From positions 1 to 20,982 of the forward strand of contig CAMWPE010000012.1 of the NCBI GenBank assembly GCA_947176055.1: a stretch of DNA of 20,982 bases, written 5' to 3'. Every line of letters starts with the position of its first letter. Positions within the stretch are counted from its first letter, which is position 1. The notes beneath the pieces were generated by a model. The model made no database searches, was not told the origin of the DNA, and saw nothing but the letters and a program-made list of their open reading frames with translations. The stretch comes from an uncultured Desulfovibrio sp. (GTDB taxonomy: Bacteria > Desulfobacterota > Desulfovibrionia > Desulfovibrionales > Desulfovibrionaceae). Below are positions 1 through 7,714 of the stretch, one piece after another. A program made the translations under genes and the position numbers.

Positions 1-16
1 TTACGAAGGCGAGCGC

Positions 17-2899
17 ATGAGCCAGGAATTTTTTGATCCGGAACTTATCACGGATTTTATCGCCGCAGCCAAGGCGCATCTGGAGACAATCGAGCCGAAT
101 TTGCTTGAACTGGAAAAAACTCCCGACAATCTTACCCTTCTCAACGATATTTTTCGCCCCATGCATTCGCTCAAGGGCGCTTCCGGCTTTCTTGGTCTTA
201 ACCGGATCAATCATCTCGCGCATAAGTCCGAAAATATTCTCGACGAACTCCGCAAAGGCACAATGCAGGTAACTTCGGAGATCATGGATGTCATCCTGTC
301 CTCCACCGACGCGCTTCGTCAGATGATCGATAATCTGGAAAACAGCAATACCGAAGGCGACGTTGAAACGGAATCCATTATCGAGCAAATCGACGCGTTA
401 ATGGCCGGGGAATCTCTCACCGTCGCGGATCCGGCTTCCGGCGAAGAAAACAGCGAAACATCCGCGGAAGAGGAATCCGGGCAAGAGCGACCGGAGGATG
501 ATAATCCCATCGAAGCCCAGGTTATCGCCGACGAGCCAATTCCCGACGCGGCCGTTGAAGCTCCGCAAAAAAATCGCGAGACAAAACAGGGAATGAGCGG
601 CAAGGACTGGGTCAATAGCTTGCCGCAAAATCCGCCTTACGCGCTTACGGCTTTTGGCGAAGGTCATTTAAAAGATTTTATCGATGAATCGGTCGAAATT
701 ATCGAATCTTTAAACACAGGTTTGCTTGAACTGGAGGAAAATCCCTCCGGCCGGGACGATCTGGTTAACGATTTATTCCGTTATTTTCACAATATGAAAG
801 GAAATAGCGGAATTATCGGCTATAACGAATTAAATTCCCTGACCCATGAGGCGGAGACCTTGTTAAATAATGTGCGTCAGGGAAAAATCTCGCCCAGCCA
901 TGAATTGATCGACCTCTTGCTTCTGGCCGTAGATGTCATGGAAGCCCTGGTTCAAAGGATTAATGTCGCGGAGGGACAGGCGACGCCTTTGGATATTTCT
1001 CCGGCCGTAAAGCAATTAAAACTTGCGCAGGATGGAGAAATAATCGCCCTCCCTCCGGAACTTCTCGACGCGCGGACGGCGGCCGTCCTTCCGGAAGAAG
1101 ATCCCGCGCAAGCTCCGGTGGAAGTGGTCAATCCCCAGATTATCCCGTCCGGGCATGAGGAAGACGACGCGGCGGTATTCAAGACGACTTTCAACCAGCA
1201 AATGGAAATTATAAAGGCGGCCCTGGCCACATTGCGCAAGGACGGCTCGCATAAGGAATCCATAGACGCCCTTTATCGTTGCCTCATCGCGATTCGCAAC
1301 GCTTCTGGTTTTGTTGGTCAGAATGATTTAAAAATATACGCCGATCGCACAGCCGGAATAGTTGATCAGGGTCGCAAAACTGGACTCGATTTCTCGCTCA
1401 TGGTCGATATGCTCGATCAGGAGGCGGGGATAATTGACGATATGGCGCAAAAAGCCATTTCGGACGGAATCATCGGTCAGGCTCCGGAACCGGCGCGAGC
1501 GAAAACCGGACCAAAACCGGAGGAAAAGCCGAAACAAGATAAGCCTAAGGAAAGCGCGCCGAAAAAAGAATCAAAACCAGCGGCGAAAGTCCCGGAAAAA
1601 GTCGCCCCAAAACCAGCGGAACCTAAATCTCCCGCCCCGGCGGCCAAACCCGCCGCCGCTCCAGCCGAAGCGCATAAAAGTTCCTCCACCATTCGCGTCG
1701 ATCACGAACGTCTCGATCATCTCATGAATTTGATCGGCGAATTAATTATTAACAGGAACCGGTATACGCTTATCGCCCGCTCCCTGGAGGGAAATGAATC
1801 ATCCGTAAATATCGCCGAGGTCGCGCAAAGCCTCTCCGAAACGACTTACGCCATGGCAAGAATTTCGGATGATTTGCAGGACACGATTATGAAGGTCCGC
1901 ATGGTGCCCGTTTCCTCGGTCTTTTCCCGCTTTCCCCGCCTGGTGCGCGATCTTTCCAAAAAGAGCGGCAAGGAAGTTGATCTTATAATGGAAGGCGAGG
2001 AGACGGAACTTGACAAGAGCGTGGTCGAAGTCATCGGCGATCCTCTGGTCCATCTTATCCGGAATTCCGTCGACCATGGCATAGAACCCGAAGAGCAAAG
2101 GATCGCCGCTGGCAAACCTCCAAAGGGTCGCGTTACTTTGCGCGCTTTTCACAAAGGCAATTCCGTAGCCATAGAAATTGAAGACGACGGCAAAGGCATA
2201 GATCCCGCGAAAATGCGCGAAGTCGCCATCAAAAAAGGCATCATTACGCCGGAAGAAGCGGCCCAGATGGATGATCGCGAGGCTATCGAGCTCATTTTCG
2301 CGCCGGGATTCTCCTCAGCCGAAAAAATAACGGATATTTCCGGCCGCGGCGTGGGTATGGATGTCGTCCGGACAAATATCAAGAATCTTAAAGGAAGCGT
2401 GAGCACTTTTTCGGAACTGGGGAAAGGCACCCGTTTTACATTAAGTCTCCCTCTTACTCTGGCGATTATCGACGCGCTCATGGTTAATGTGTCCGGTCAG
2501 ATGTACGCCATCCCCCTGGATGCTGTATCGGAAACTACCAAAATCGAGACTGTACGCCTGACAGACGTAAAAGGCAGGAAAGCCGTAACACTGCGCGGCG
2601 AAGTCCTGGGCATTGTCGAACTCTCCGAGATGCTGGGCGTGCCCCGCCTGTCCGAATCCCTCCCCGAAGTGCTCTCCGTAGTGGTTATTCATGATAACGA
2701 AAGACGGCTGGGATTGGTAGTTGATCAATTGCTGGAGCGACAGGAAATAGTCATTAAACCCCTTGGAGCTTACCTTGGCGATCTCAAAGGTATTTCCGGA
2801 GCGACTATCATGGGCGACGGATCGGTCATCCTTATTCTCGATCCTCATGAGATCTATACCATGGCCACATCCAAGGCTTCGGGCATTACGGCGGCATAA
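17..2899 (+). CDS. cheA: Chemotaxis histidine kinase CheA with three Hpt-type domains
   Basis: A 960-residue CheA: receptor-coupled histidine kinase that phosphorylates CheY/CheB-type regulators. Domains in order: Hpt1 (about 1-125) with phospho-acceptor His50 in HSLKGASGFLG; Hpt2 (about 210-330) with His258 in HNMKGNSG; a third Hpt-like helical block (about 385-485) whose equivalent of the His is Ile424; a Lys/Pro/Ala-rich linker (about 490-555); dimerisation helices (about 557-625); an HATPase with N-box HLIRNSVDHG (679-688), DDGKGID (723-729), GRGVGMD (776-782) and GKGTRF (802-807); and a CheW-like domain (about 815-950). It is longer than the usual 650-700 residues because of the extra Hpt domains. 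The reading frame is open to the window edge. ATG 17 was chosen because the N-terminus fits the Hpt1 start and AAGG lies upstream. TGA at 18-20 could end an upstream gene (ATGA overlap); this is inference. No cheW, cheY or receptor gene is visible beside it. Confidence 0.95.
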   Translation: MSQEFFDPELITDFIAAAKAHLETIEPNLLELEKTPDNLTLLNDIFRPMHSLKGASGFLGLNRINHLAHKSENILDELRKGTMQVTSEIMDVILSSTDALRQMIDNLENSNTEGDVETESIIEQIDALMAGESLTVADPASGEENSETSAEEESGQERPEDDNPIEAQVIADEPIPDAAVEAPQKNRETKQGMSGKDWVNSLPQNPPYALTAFGEGHLKDFIDESVEIIESLNTGLLELEENPSGRDDLVNDLFRYFHNMKGNSGIIGYNELNSLTHEAETLLNNVRQGKISPSHELIDLLLLAVDVMEALVQRINVAEGQATPLDISPAVKQLKLAQDGEIIALPPELLDARTAAVLPEEDPAQAPVEVVNPQIIPSGHEEDDAAVFKTTFNQQMEIIKAALATLRKDGSHKESIDALYRCLIAIRNASGFVGQNDLKIYADRTAGIVDQGRKTGLDFSLMVDMLDQEAGIIDDMAQKAISDGIIGQAPEPARAKTGPKPEEKPKQDKPKESAPKKESKPAAKVPEKVAPKPAEPKSPAPAAKPAAAPAEAHKSSSTIRVDHERLDHLMNLIGELIINRNRYTLIARSLEGNESSVNIAEVAQSLSETTYAMARISDDLQDTIMKVRMVPVSSVFSRFPRLVRDLSKKSGKEVDLIMEGEETELDKSVVEVIGDPLVHLIRNSVDHGIEPEEQRIAAGKPPKGRVTLRAFHKGNSVAIEIEDDGKGIDPAKMREVAIKKGIITPEEAAQMDDREAIELIFAPGFSSAEKITDISGRGVGMDVVRTNIKNLKGSVSTFSELGKGTRFTLSLPLTLAIIDALMVNVSGQMYAIPLDAVSETTKIETVRLTDVKGRKAVTLRGEVLGIVELSEMLGVPRLSESLPEVLSVVVIHDNERRLGLVVDQLLERQEIVIKPLGAYLGDLKGISGATIMGDGSVILILDPHEIYTMATSKASGITAA

Positions 2900-2923
2900 T
2901 AAGTCGGCCTGACATAGGAACAA

Positions 2924-3439
2924 ATGGCGGATCGACAAAAAGCCCTTTTCCTGGATCGCGACGGCGTAATAAACGTAGATTACGGTTATGTTTATAAAAT
3001 CGAGGATTGCGTATTTATAGACGGTATCTTCGATTTATGCCGCGCGGCTAAAGAGCTAGGTTACAAATTAATAATCGCGACCAATCAGGCGGGAATTGCG
3101 AAAGGTTATTATACAGAAACTGACTTTCTGAAATTTATGGATCATATCCGTAAAGAATTTATCGCCCAGGACTGTCCCCTGGACGATATTTTTTATTGTC
3201 CCTACCATAAAGACGGGACGCCGCCATGGCGCGAGGATTCGCCAGATCGCAAACCGGCTCCGGGAATGCTCAAAAAAGCCGCTGAAAAACATAATCTGGA
3301 TCTGGCCCGTTCCGCCCTCGTAGGCGACCGGGAAAGCGATATCCTGGCCGGAATAAACGCCGGCGTCGGCTTAAATATTTTAATCGATGGCCGGATAAAG
3401 AGCGAGATTATAGAATGCCTGCGCGCCAGACCCGGATAA
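2924..3439 (+). CDS. gmhB: GmhB-type HAD phosphatase (D-glycero-D-manno-heptose 1,7-bisphosphate 7-phosphatase)
   Basis: A 171-residue HAD-superfamily phosphatase of the GmhB/HisB-N type. It is expected to remove the 7-phosphate from heptose 1,7-bisphosphate on the way to ADP-heptose for the LPS core. Motif I is DRDGVIN (11-17; Asp11 nucleophile, Asp13 acid/base). Motif II is the Thr in ATNQAG (52-57). RKPAPGM (109-115) carries the motif III Lys. GDRESD (134-139) is motif IV. The E. coli enzyme binds zinc with Cys92, His94 and a CxC pair. Here Cys92 remains, Tyr94 is followed by His95, and the CxC is replaced by SPD just before RKP, so a complete zinc site is not visible. It starts 24 nt after cheA and may be cotranscribed. 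Preferred substrate (alpha or beta anomer, or another sugar phosphate) cannot be read from sequence. Confidence 0.85.
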   Translation: MADRQKALFLDRDGVINVDYGYVYKIEDCVFIDGIFDLCRAAKELGYKLIIATNQAGIAKGYYTETDFLKFMDHIRKEFIAQDCPLDDIFYCPYHKDGTPPWREDSPDRKPAPGMLKKAAEKHNLDLARSALVGDRESDILAGINAGVGLNILIDGRIKSEIIECLRARPG

Positions 3440-3456
3440 ATATAAAGATGTCGTGA

Positions 3457-3888
3457 TCAACGGCCCGCTACAAGATGGGGCTCGTAATCGTAAGCTTCCG
3501 GGAAGAGAGGCGAAGTAATAAAATAATTCGCGGAAGCGCGATTCATGGCGATGGGAACGTCGTAAACCTGCGCTATTCGCAAAAGAGCTTTAACGTCCGG
3601 ATCATGGGGTTGCGCGGTCAAGGGATCGGAAAAAAAGAAAACCATATCGATTTTATTTTCGGCCAACGCCGCGCCGATTTGCTGATCCCCGCCCAATGGA
3701 CCGCTTAAATAGGATTTTACCGGCAGACCCGTTTCTTCCCTAATCAGTCTGGAAGTGGTTCCGGTGCCGCATAATTCGTGTTTGGCCAACGCTTCGCGGT
3801 TTTCCTTGCACCAATCGATCAGGCTTTTTTTCATATTGTCATGGGCGATAAGAGCGATTCTCTTTCGCGCCTGAAGATGTCTGGACAT
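3457..3888 (-). CDS. mgsA: Methylglyoxal synthase
   Basis: A 143-residue protein of normal family length. It converts dihydroxyacetone phosphate to methylglyoxal and phosphate, a bypass of lower glycolysis used when sugar phosphates accumulate. The family landmarks are all present: AHDNMK (15-20), the phosphate-binding GTGTTSRLI (41-49), SGPLGGDQQIGA (62-73) whose Asp68 matches the catalytic Asp71 of the E. coli enzyme, FFSDPL (85-90), and PHDPDVKALLR (94-104) with the conserved His95 and Asp98. It is convergent with gmhB, with only 17 nt between stop codons, and divergent from the tRNA-Val gene. A sigma70-like promoter lies about 80 nt upstream (see that entry). The Shine-Dalgarno is weak (GGGA about 7 nt before ATG). 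Confidence 0.95.
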   Translation of the reverse strand: MSRHLQARKRIALIAHDNMKKSLIDWCKENREALAKHELCGTGTTSRLIREETGLPVKSYLSGPLGGDQQIGAALAENKIDMVFFFSDPLTAQPHDPDVKALLRIAQVYDVPIAMNRASANYFITSPLFPEAYDYEPHLVAGR

Positions 3889-3967
3889 AATTTATCCCGT
3901 TTAAAAAGAGAAAGTTTCCGGTTACGCGTTGGGAAATTTAAACATTTCGCGGCGCGTCTTCCTTATT

Positions 3968-3995
3968 AGCATAATTGAAATTCAAAATTATTCAA
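3968..3995 (-). promoter_or_regulatory. Candidate sigma70 promoter for mgsA
   Basis: Read on the minus strand: -35 TTGAAT (3990-3995), 16-nt spacer, -10 TATGCT (3968-3973). The predicted leader to the mgsA ATG is about 70 nt. It sits back to back with the tRNA-Val promoter, whose -35 begins 3 bp away, so the two RNA polymerases would compete for this short region. Confidence 0.5.
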
Positions 3996-3997
3996 TA

Positions 3998-4026
3998 TTG
4001 ACAAACCTGGCGAAAATTCATAAATT
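3998..4026 (+). promoter_or_regulatory. Promoter of the tRNA-Val gene
   Basis: A consensus -35 TTGACA (3998-4003), exactly 17 nt, then -10 TAAATT (4021-4026, 4 of 6 matches). The expected start is about 10 nt before the mature tRNA. The gene downstream ends with a clear terminator, so this looks like a complete single-tRNA transcription unit. Confidence 0.6.
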
Positions 4027-4043
4027 TTTTTTGCGTTAAATTC

Positions 4044-4119
4044 GGGCAACTAGCTCAGTTGGTAGAGCGCCGCCCTTACAAGGCGGTGGCCGCAGGTTCG
4101 AGTCCCGCGTTGCCCACCA
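4044..4119 (+). tRNA. tRNA-Val (anticodon TAC), CCA encoded
   Basis: A 76-nt cloverleaf. The acceptor stem GGGCAAC (4044-4050) pairs with GTTGCCC (4109-4115), followed by discriminator A and encoded CCA (4117-4119). The D-arm is GCTCAGTTGGTAGAGC. The anticodon stem CCGCC/GGCGG encloses loop CTTACAA with anticodon TAC, which reads GTA and probably other Val codons. The T-loop is TTCGAGT. The T-stem GCAGG/CCCGC holds one A-C mismatch (4094 opposite 4106) where an A-T or G-C pair is normal. All other stems are perfect. Confidence 0.95.
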
Positions 4120-4125
4120 TATATG

Positions 4126-4152
4126 AGGTCGCTGTTTTCCGCGACCTTTTTT
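4126..4152 (+). terminator. Rho-independent terminator of the tRNA-Val gene
   Basis: A perfect 7-bp stem AGGTCGC (4126-4132) / GCGACCT (4141-4147) with loop TGTTTTCC, running straight into a T-tract (six T counting the last stem base, 4147-4152). It begins 7 nt after the tRNA 3' end. Confidence 0.85.
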
Positions 4153-4459
4153 AGTATTCGCGCGTATCCGGAAAATACTTATAAACACGTCTCCGTCCCA
4201 GGAACCCAAAACCTGGCAATCATTGCGCCGGTTATCAAGAATTGCCTACTGGCGCCAATTAGTGTCTTTTTCCCGAAGAAAGTTTAAATAAATTCGCGCG
4301 AGCTGGCGACGAAGTCCCTAACAAACTATAAATCGCATCGTTCTCGGCAATGGCGCCCGATTCCCCGATACGATAGAAGTTTTTTGCGGAAGATCTTAGC
4401 CCGTTAATATAAAAAATTTTTTTATTGGCGGAATGTTTTGGGCGCCTTGAGAGTTGGTG
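4153..4459. other. Non-coding region before guaB
   Basis: About 300 nt without a convincing gene on either strand. It holds small inverted repeats: CCAGG (4198-4202) / CCTGG (4212-4216), and a longer imperfect stem at 4222-4259 listed separately. An A-run/T-run stretch lies near 4403-4427. I looked for a purine riboswitch serving guaB and did not see its conserved loop sequences. The guaB promoter lies downstream of all this, so these elements would not be in the guaB leader unless an earlier promoter exists. Confidence 0.5.
4222..4259 (+). other. Imperfect hairpin upstream of guaB
   Basis: ATTGCGCCGG (4222-4231) can pair with CTGGCGCCAAT (4249-4259): ten pairs, one of them G-T, with a single bulged C and a 17-nt loop. 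A T-rich run (TCTTTTTCC) follows about 6 nt later. It could be a second terminator, part of a small RNA, or chance. There is no gene immediately before it for it to end, except read-through from the tRNA gene. Confidence 0.3.
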
Positions 4460-4488
4460 TTGACGTTAGAAAAAAAACATATTATGCT
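4460..4488 (+). promoter_or_regulatory. Promoter of guaB
   Basis: TTGACG (4460-4465), 17-nt spacer, TATGCT (4483-4488): a near-consensus sigma70 promoter. Predicted transcription start is near 4495. That gives a leader of about 27 nt to ATG 4522 and only about 15 nt to the alternative ATG 4510. Confidence 0.7.
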
Positions 4489-4511
4489 GATTAATTATTC
4501 ATCGCAACAAT

Positions 4512-4516
4512 GAGGG
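4512..4516 (+). promoter_or_regulatory. Ribosome-binding site that decides the guaB start
   Basis: GAGGG sits 5 nt before ATG 4522. ATG 4510, four codons earlier in frame, has no such site before it. This favours 4522. Confidence 0.6.
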
Positions 4517-4521
4517 CGACC

Positions 4522-5979
4522 ATGTTTACCAATCGCGGGAAGGCGCTGACTTTTGACGATATCCTTCTGATCCCCGGATATTCGGAAATCACGCCGGATC
4601 AGGCTGATATTAAAACCTGGCTTACGCCCTCCATACCTCTCAATATCCCGCTTCTCTCCGCGGCCATGGATACAGTCACCGAAGCCGCGATGGCCATCTC
4701 CATGGCCAGGATGGGAGGCATCGGCGTAATTCATAAAAATATGTCCATAGCCAATCAGCGGCTTGAAGTGGAAAAGGTCAAAAAGAGCGAGAGCGGGATG
4801 ATTCTCGATCCCGTCACGATCTCCCCTACGGATTCCGTGCAAAAAGCCCTGGATTTAATGGCCGATTATCGCGTCTCTGGACTGCCTGTTATAGATGGCG
4901 ATAAATTGGTAGGAATATTGACAAATCGCGACGTCCGTTTCGTCGAGGATGCCAGGAGCGTGCCTGTGGCGGAAGTCATGACCAACGAGAAACTTGTCAC
5001 AGTGCCAAAAAACACGTCCCTCGAGGAAGCTAAAAGACATCTGCACGAGCACCGCATCGAAAAATTGCTGGTAGTAGACGAAAACAACGCCCTCGCCGGT
5101 CTGATTACCATGAAAGATATCGATAAGGTGCAAAAATATCCCAACGCATGCAAGGACAGCAAAGGCAGGCTCCGGGTTGGCGCGGCGATTGGCATTGGCG
5201 AAGGCTCCTTGCCCAGGGCCGAACAATTAATCGAAGCCGGCGCGGATGCGCTGGTACTCGACTCCGCGCACGGCCATTCGGCCAATGTTCTGCGCGCCGT
5301 TCGCGATATAAAATCAGCTTTTCCCAACTGTCAATTAATAGCCGGCAATGTGGCCACTTACGAAGGCGCGAGAGCTATCCTGGAGGCCGGCGCAGACACG
5401 GTCAAAGTGGGTATAGGCCCCGGCTCCATATGCACCACGCGAATAGTCGCCGGAGTAGGCGTTCCGCAGGTAACAGCTGTTATGGACGGGGCCCGAGCCG
5501 CCCGGGAGATGGATCGTTGTTGCGTGGCCGACGGCGGCGTAAAATACTCCGGCGATATAGTGAAGGCTCTCGTGGTCGGAGCCCATTCGGTGATGATCGG
5601 CTCGCTGTTCGCAGGCACGGAAGAGAGCCCCGGCGAAACTATACTCTATCAAGGACGTACTTACAAAATATACAGGGGTATGGGCTCCATCGACGCCATG
5701 AAGGATGGAAGTTCGGACAGATATTTCCAGGACCAGTCCAAAAAACTTGTGCCTGAGGGCATAGTGGGACGCGTGCCTTATCGCGGAGCCGTTATGGACG
5801 CCATATATCAATTAATGGGCGGACTGCGCTCTGGCATGGGGTATGTTGGCGCGGCCAATCTCCACGAACTGTACACGAACACTACTTTTTGCGAAATTTC
5901 CGCCGCGGGTTTGCGGGAAAGCCATGTTCACGACGTTGTCATAACGAAAGAAGCGCCCAATTATCGCGTTGAAAATTAA
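4522..5979 (+). CDS. guaB: Inosine-5'-monophosphate dehydrogenase
   Basis: 485 residues. It oxidises IMP to XMP with NAD+, the committed step of GMP synthesis, as a soluble oligomer. The N-terminus ALTFDDILLIPGYSEITP aligns without gaps to the usual start of the family when ATG 4522 is used. The TIM barrel is interrupted by two CBS domains (about 92-205). Catalytic loop GPGSICTTR (299-307) carries Cys304, which forms the thioimidate with IMP. The IMP phosphate-binding GSLFAG (360-365) and YRGMGSIDAM (384-393) are intact, and the flap RVPYRG (417-422) carries the Arg-Tyr pair. guaA follows after 174 nt, so the two GMP-forming steps are adjacent. Nothing in the sequence departs from an active enzyme. 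Confidence 0.97.
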   Translation: MFTNRGKALTFDDILLIPGYSEITPDQADIKTWLTPSIPLNIPLLSAAMDTVTEAAMAISMARMGGIGVIHKNMSIANQRLEVEKVKKSESGMILDPVTISPTDSVQKALDLMADYRVSGLPVIDGDKLVGILTNRDVRFVEDARSVPVAEVMTNEKLVTVPKNTSLEEAKRHLHEHRIEKLLVVDENNALAGLITMKDIDKVQKYPNACKDSKGRLRVGAAIGIGEGSLPRAEQLIEAGADALVLDSAHGHSANVLRAVRDIKSAFPNCQLIAGNVATYEGARAILEAGADTVKVGIGPGSICTTRIVAGVGVPQVTAVMDGARAAREMDRCCVADGGVKYSGDIVKALVVGAHSVMIGSLFAGTEESPGETILYQGRTYKIYRGMGSIDAMKDGSSDRYFQDQSKKLVPEGIVGRVPYRGAVMDAIYQLMGGLRSGMGYVGAANLHELYTNTTFCEISAAGLRESHVHDVVITKEAPNYRVEN

Positions 5980-6092
5980 ATTCATACTCCGACGACGGAA
6001 ATGTGATCCCGCGAACAGGGCCGGAAAAGCGACCCATAGCAAATTCGCGTTATAGCGCGTCATTATTAAAAATATTCAGCCGCTATTACTAC

Positions 6093-6114
6093 CGTTCCCG
6101 TAGAGAGCGGGACG
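6093..6114 (+). other. Small hairpin in the guaB-guaA gap
   Basis: CGTTCCCG (6093-6100) pairs with CGGGACG (6108-6114) around a 7-nt loop, with one bulged T. No T-run follows, so it is not a standard terminator. The rest of 5980-6153 shows no gene. I could not define a promoter for guaA, so guaA may be read from the guaB promoter. Confidence 0.3.
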
Positions 6115-6153
6115 CGGCGCGATTCGCGAACATCATAAATTTACGGATACGCT

Positions 6154-7692
6154 ATGCCCCGGGAATTTGTCCTCATTCTTGATTACGGCTCGCAGGTAAC
6201 TCAACTAATCGCGCGCTCCGTTCGCGAGCTCGGCGTTTATTCCGAAATTCATCCCTGGACCGCGGCCTTTGAGGAAATTCAAAACCTCTCTCCCGCGGCG
6301 ATTATCCTTTCCGGCGGCCCCGCCAGCGCCCTGGCTCCGGGAGCCCCCGCTTTCGACAAAAGGCTGCTCGATCTCTCCATTCCTCTTCTCGGAATCTGTT
6401 ACGGCATGCAAGTCATAACGCTTGCCCTGGGGGGCGAACTCTCCCAGTCTGAAACGCGCGAATATGGACCTGCTAAACTTGTTTTTACGCGGGAGTGCCC
6501 TTTATGGAAGGATATAGAAAGTCCCGCTCCGGTCTGGATGAGTCATGGGGACGCCGTCTCGCGTCCCGCGCCTGGTTTTGAAATCGTCGGCTCTACGGAA
6601 ACAATCGACGCGGCCGCGATCTGGGATCGGAAACGGAATATATTTGGAACGCAGTTCCATCCGGAAGTGCGACACACCGTCGATGGTCGGCGGATGATCG
6701 CGAATTTTCTGTTTGAGGTCGCGGGAATTAAGCCTTCCTGGACAATGGCGTCGTTCATAAATTCCGCAATCGAAAACGCCAAAGCGAAGATAGGCGATGA
6801 CGAAGCGATCTGCGCCCTTTCCGGCGGCATCGATTCGACCGTCACGGCGGCTTTGTTAAATAAAGCCATCGGCAAAAAACTTCGTTGCGTGTTTGTGGAC
6901 AACGGTCTGCTGCGGCTGAATGAGGGTCTCGAAGTTCCCCGGATGTTGCGCGAATATCTGGATTTAAATTTGACGGTTATCGACGCTTCGCGGACATTCC
7001 TGGGACGCTTGGAAGGCGTGGCGGATCCAGAGCGCAAGCGCAAAATCATCGGCGAAACATTTATTGAAATTTTCGAAGACGAAGCGAAAAATTTCCCGAA
7101 TGTACGTTATCTCGCCCAGGGGACGCTTTATCCGGATGTAATCGAGTCCGTTTCCCGGACAGGTTCGGGCACGGTGATAAAAAGCCATCACAATGTAGGC
7201 GGTCTGCCCGAAAAAATGAACCTGAAACTGATCGAGCCATTGCGCGAATTGTTTAAAGACGAGGTTCGACAGGTCGCCGCCGAACTGGGCTTGCCCGAAT
7301 CGTTTATTAAACGCCATCCTTTTCCGGGTCCGGGGCTAGCCATCCGGATCCTTGGCCCGGTCGCGTCCGATAAACTCGAAATATTGCGAGCCGCGGACAA
7401 TATTGTCCGGGAGGAACTTCGCTCTTCCGGCCAATACGATAAAATCTGGCAAGGTTTCGCGGTTTTGCTACCATTGCTGACAGTCGGCGTAATGGGCGAC
7501 GATCGCACTTACGAGCATGTAATCGCGTTGCGTTGCGTCGATAGCGCGGACGCCATGACGGCGGACTGGTCGCGGTTGCCTTACGAATTATTGGCGCGGA
7601 TCTCCTCGCGCGTCATTAATGAAGTCAAGGGTGTTAACAGGGTCGTGTACGATATATCTTCGAAGCCTCCCGCGACAATAGAATGGGAATAA
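6154..7692 (+). CDS. guaA: GMP synthase (glutamine-hydrolysing)
   Basis: 512 residues, full family length. It aminates XMP to GMP using ATP and glutamine. The N-terminal class I glutamine amidotransferase has the nucleophile Cys82 in GICYGMQ and the triad partners His169 and Glu171 in QFHPEV. The ATP-pyrophosphatase domain begins near 195 with P-loop SGGIDS (223-228). The C-terminal dimerisation domain ends in the typical KPPATIEWE. The start at ATG 6154 gives MPREFVLILDYGSQ, the normal GATase opening, with GGA 7 nt upstream. tatB begins 22 nt after the stop, suggesting that transcription continues into the tat/his genes. Confidence 0.97.
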   Translation: MPREFVLILDYGSQVTQLIARSVRELGVYSEIHPWTAAFEEIQNLSPAAIILSGGPASALAPGAPAFDKRLLDLSIPLLGICYGMQVITLALGGELSQSETREYGPAKLVFTRECPLWKDIESPAPVWMSHGDAVSRPAPGFEIVGSTETIDAAAIWDRKRNIFGTQFHPEVRHTVDGRRMIANFLFEVAGIKPSWTMASFINSAIENAKAKIGDDEAICALSGGIDSTVTAALLNKAIGKKLRCVFVDNGLLRLNEGLEVPRMLREYLDLNLTVIDASRTFLGRLEGVADPERKRKIIGETFIEIFEDEAKNFPNVRYLAQGTLYPDVIESVSRTGSGTVIKSHHNVGGLPEKMNLKLIEPLRELFKDEVRQVAAELGLPESFIKRHPFPGPGLAIRILGPVASDKLEILRAADNIVREELRSSGQYDKIWQGFAVLLPLLTVGVMGDDRTYEHVIALRCVDSADAMTADWSRLPYELLARISSRVINEVKGVNRVVYDISSKPPATIEWE

Positions 7693-7703
7693 CGATCTCC
7701 CAT

Positions 7704-7708
7704 AAGGA
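7704..7708 (+). promoter_or_regulatory. Strong ribosome-binding site of tatB
   Basis: AAGGA placed 6 nt before ATG 7715, in the short gap after guaA. The gap is too short for an obvious promoter, which supports cotranscription with guaA. Confidence 0.6.
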
Positions 7709-7714
7709 ATAAAA

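Noticed and set aside
4153..4521. A purine riboswitch before guaB
   Set aside because: I did not find the conserved junction and loop sequences, and the predicted leader after the promoter is only about 27 nt.
5148..5756. A 202-codon Arg-rich frame inside guaB
   Set aside because: It is a shadow in another frame of intact IMP dehydrogenase; the Arg/Gly-rich composition is typical of such shadows.
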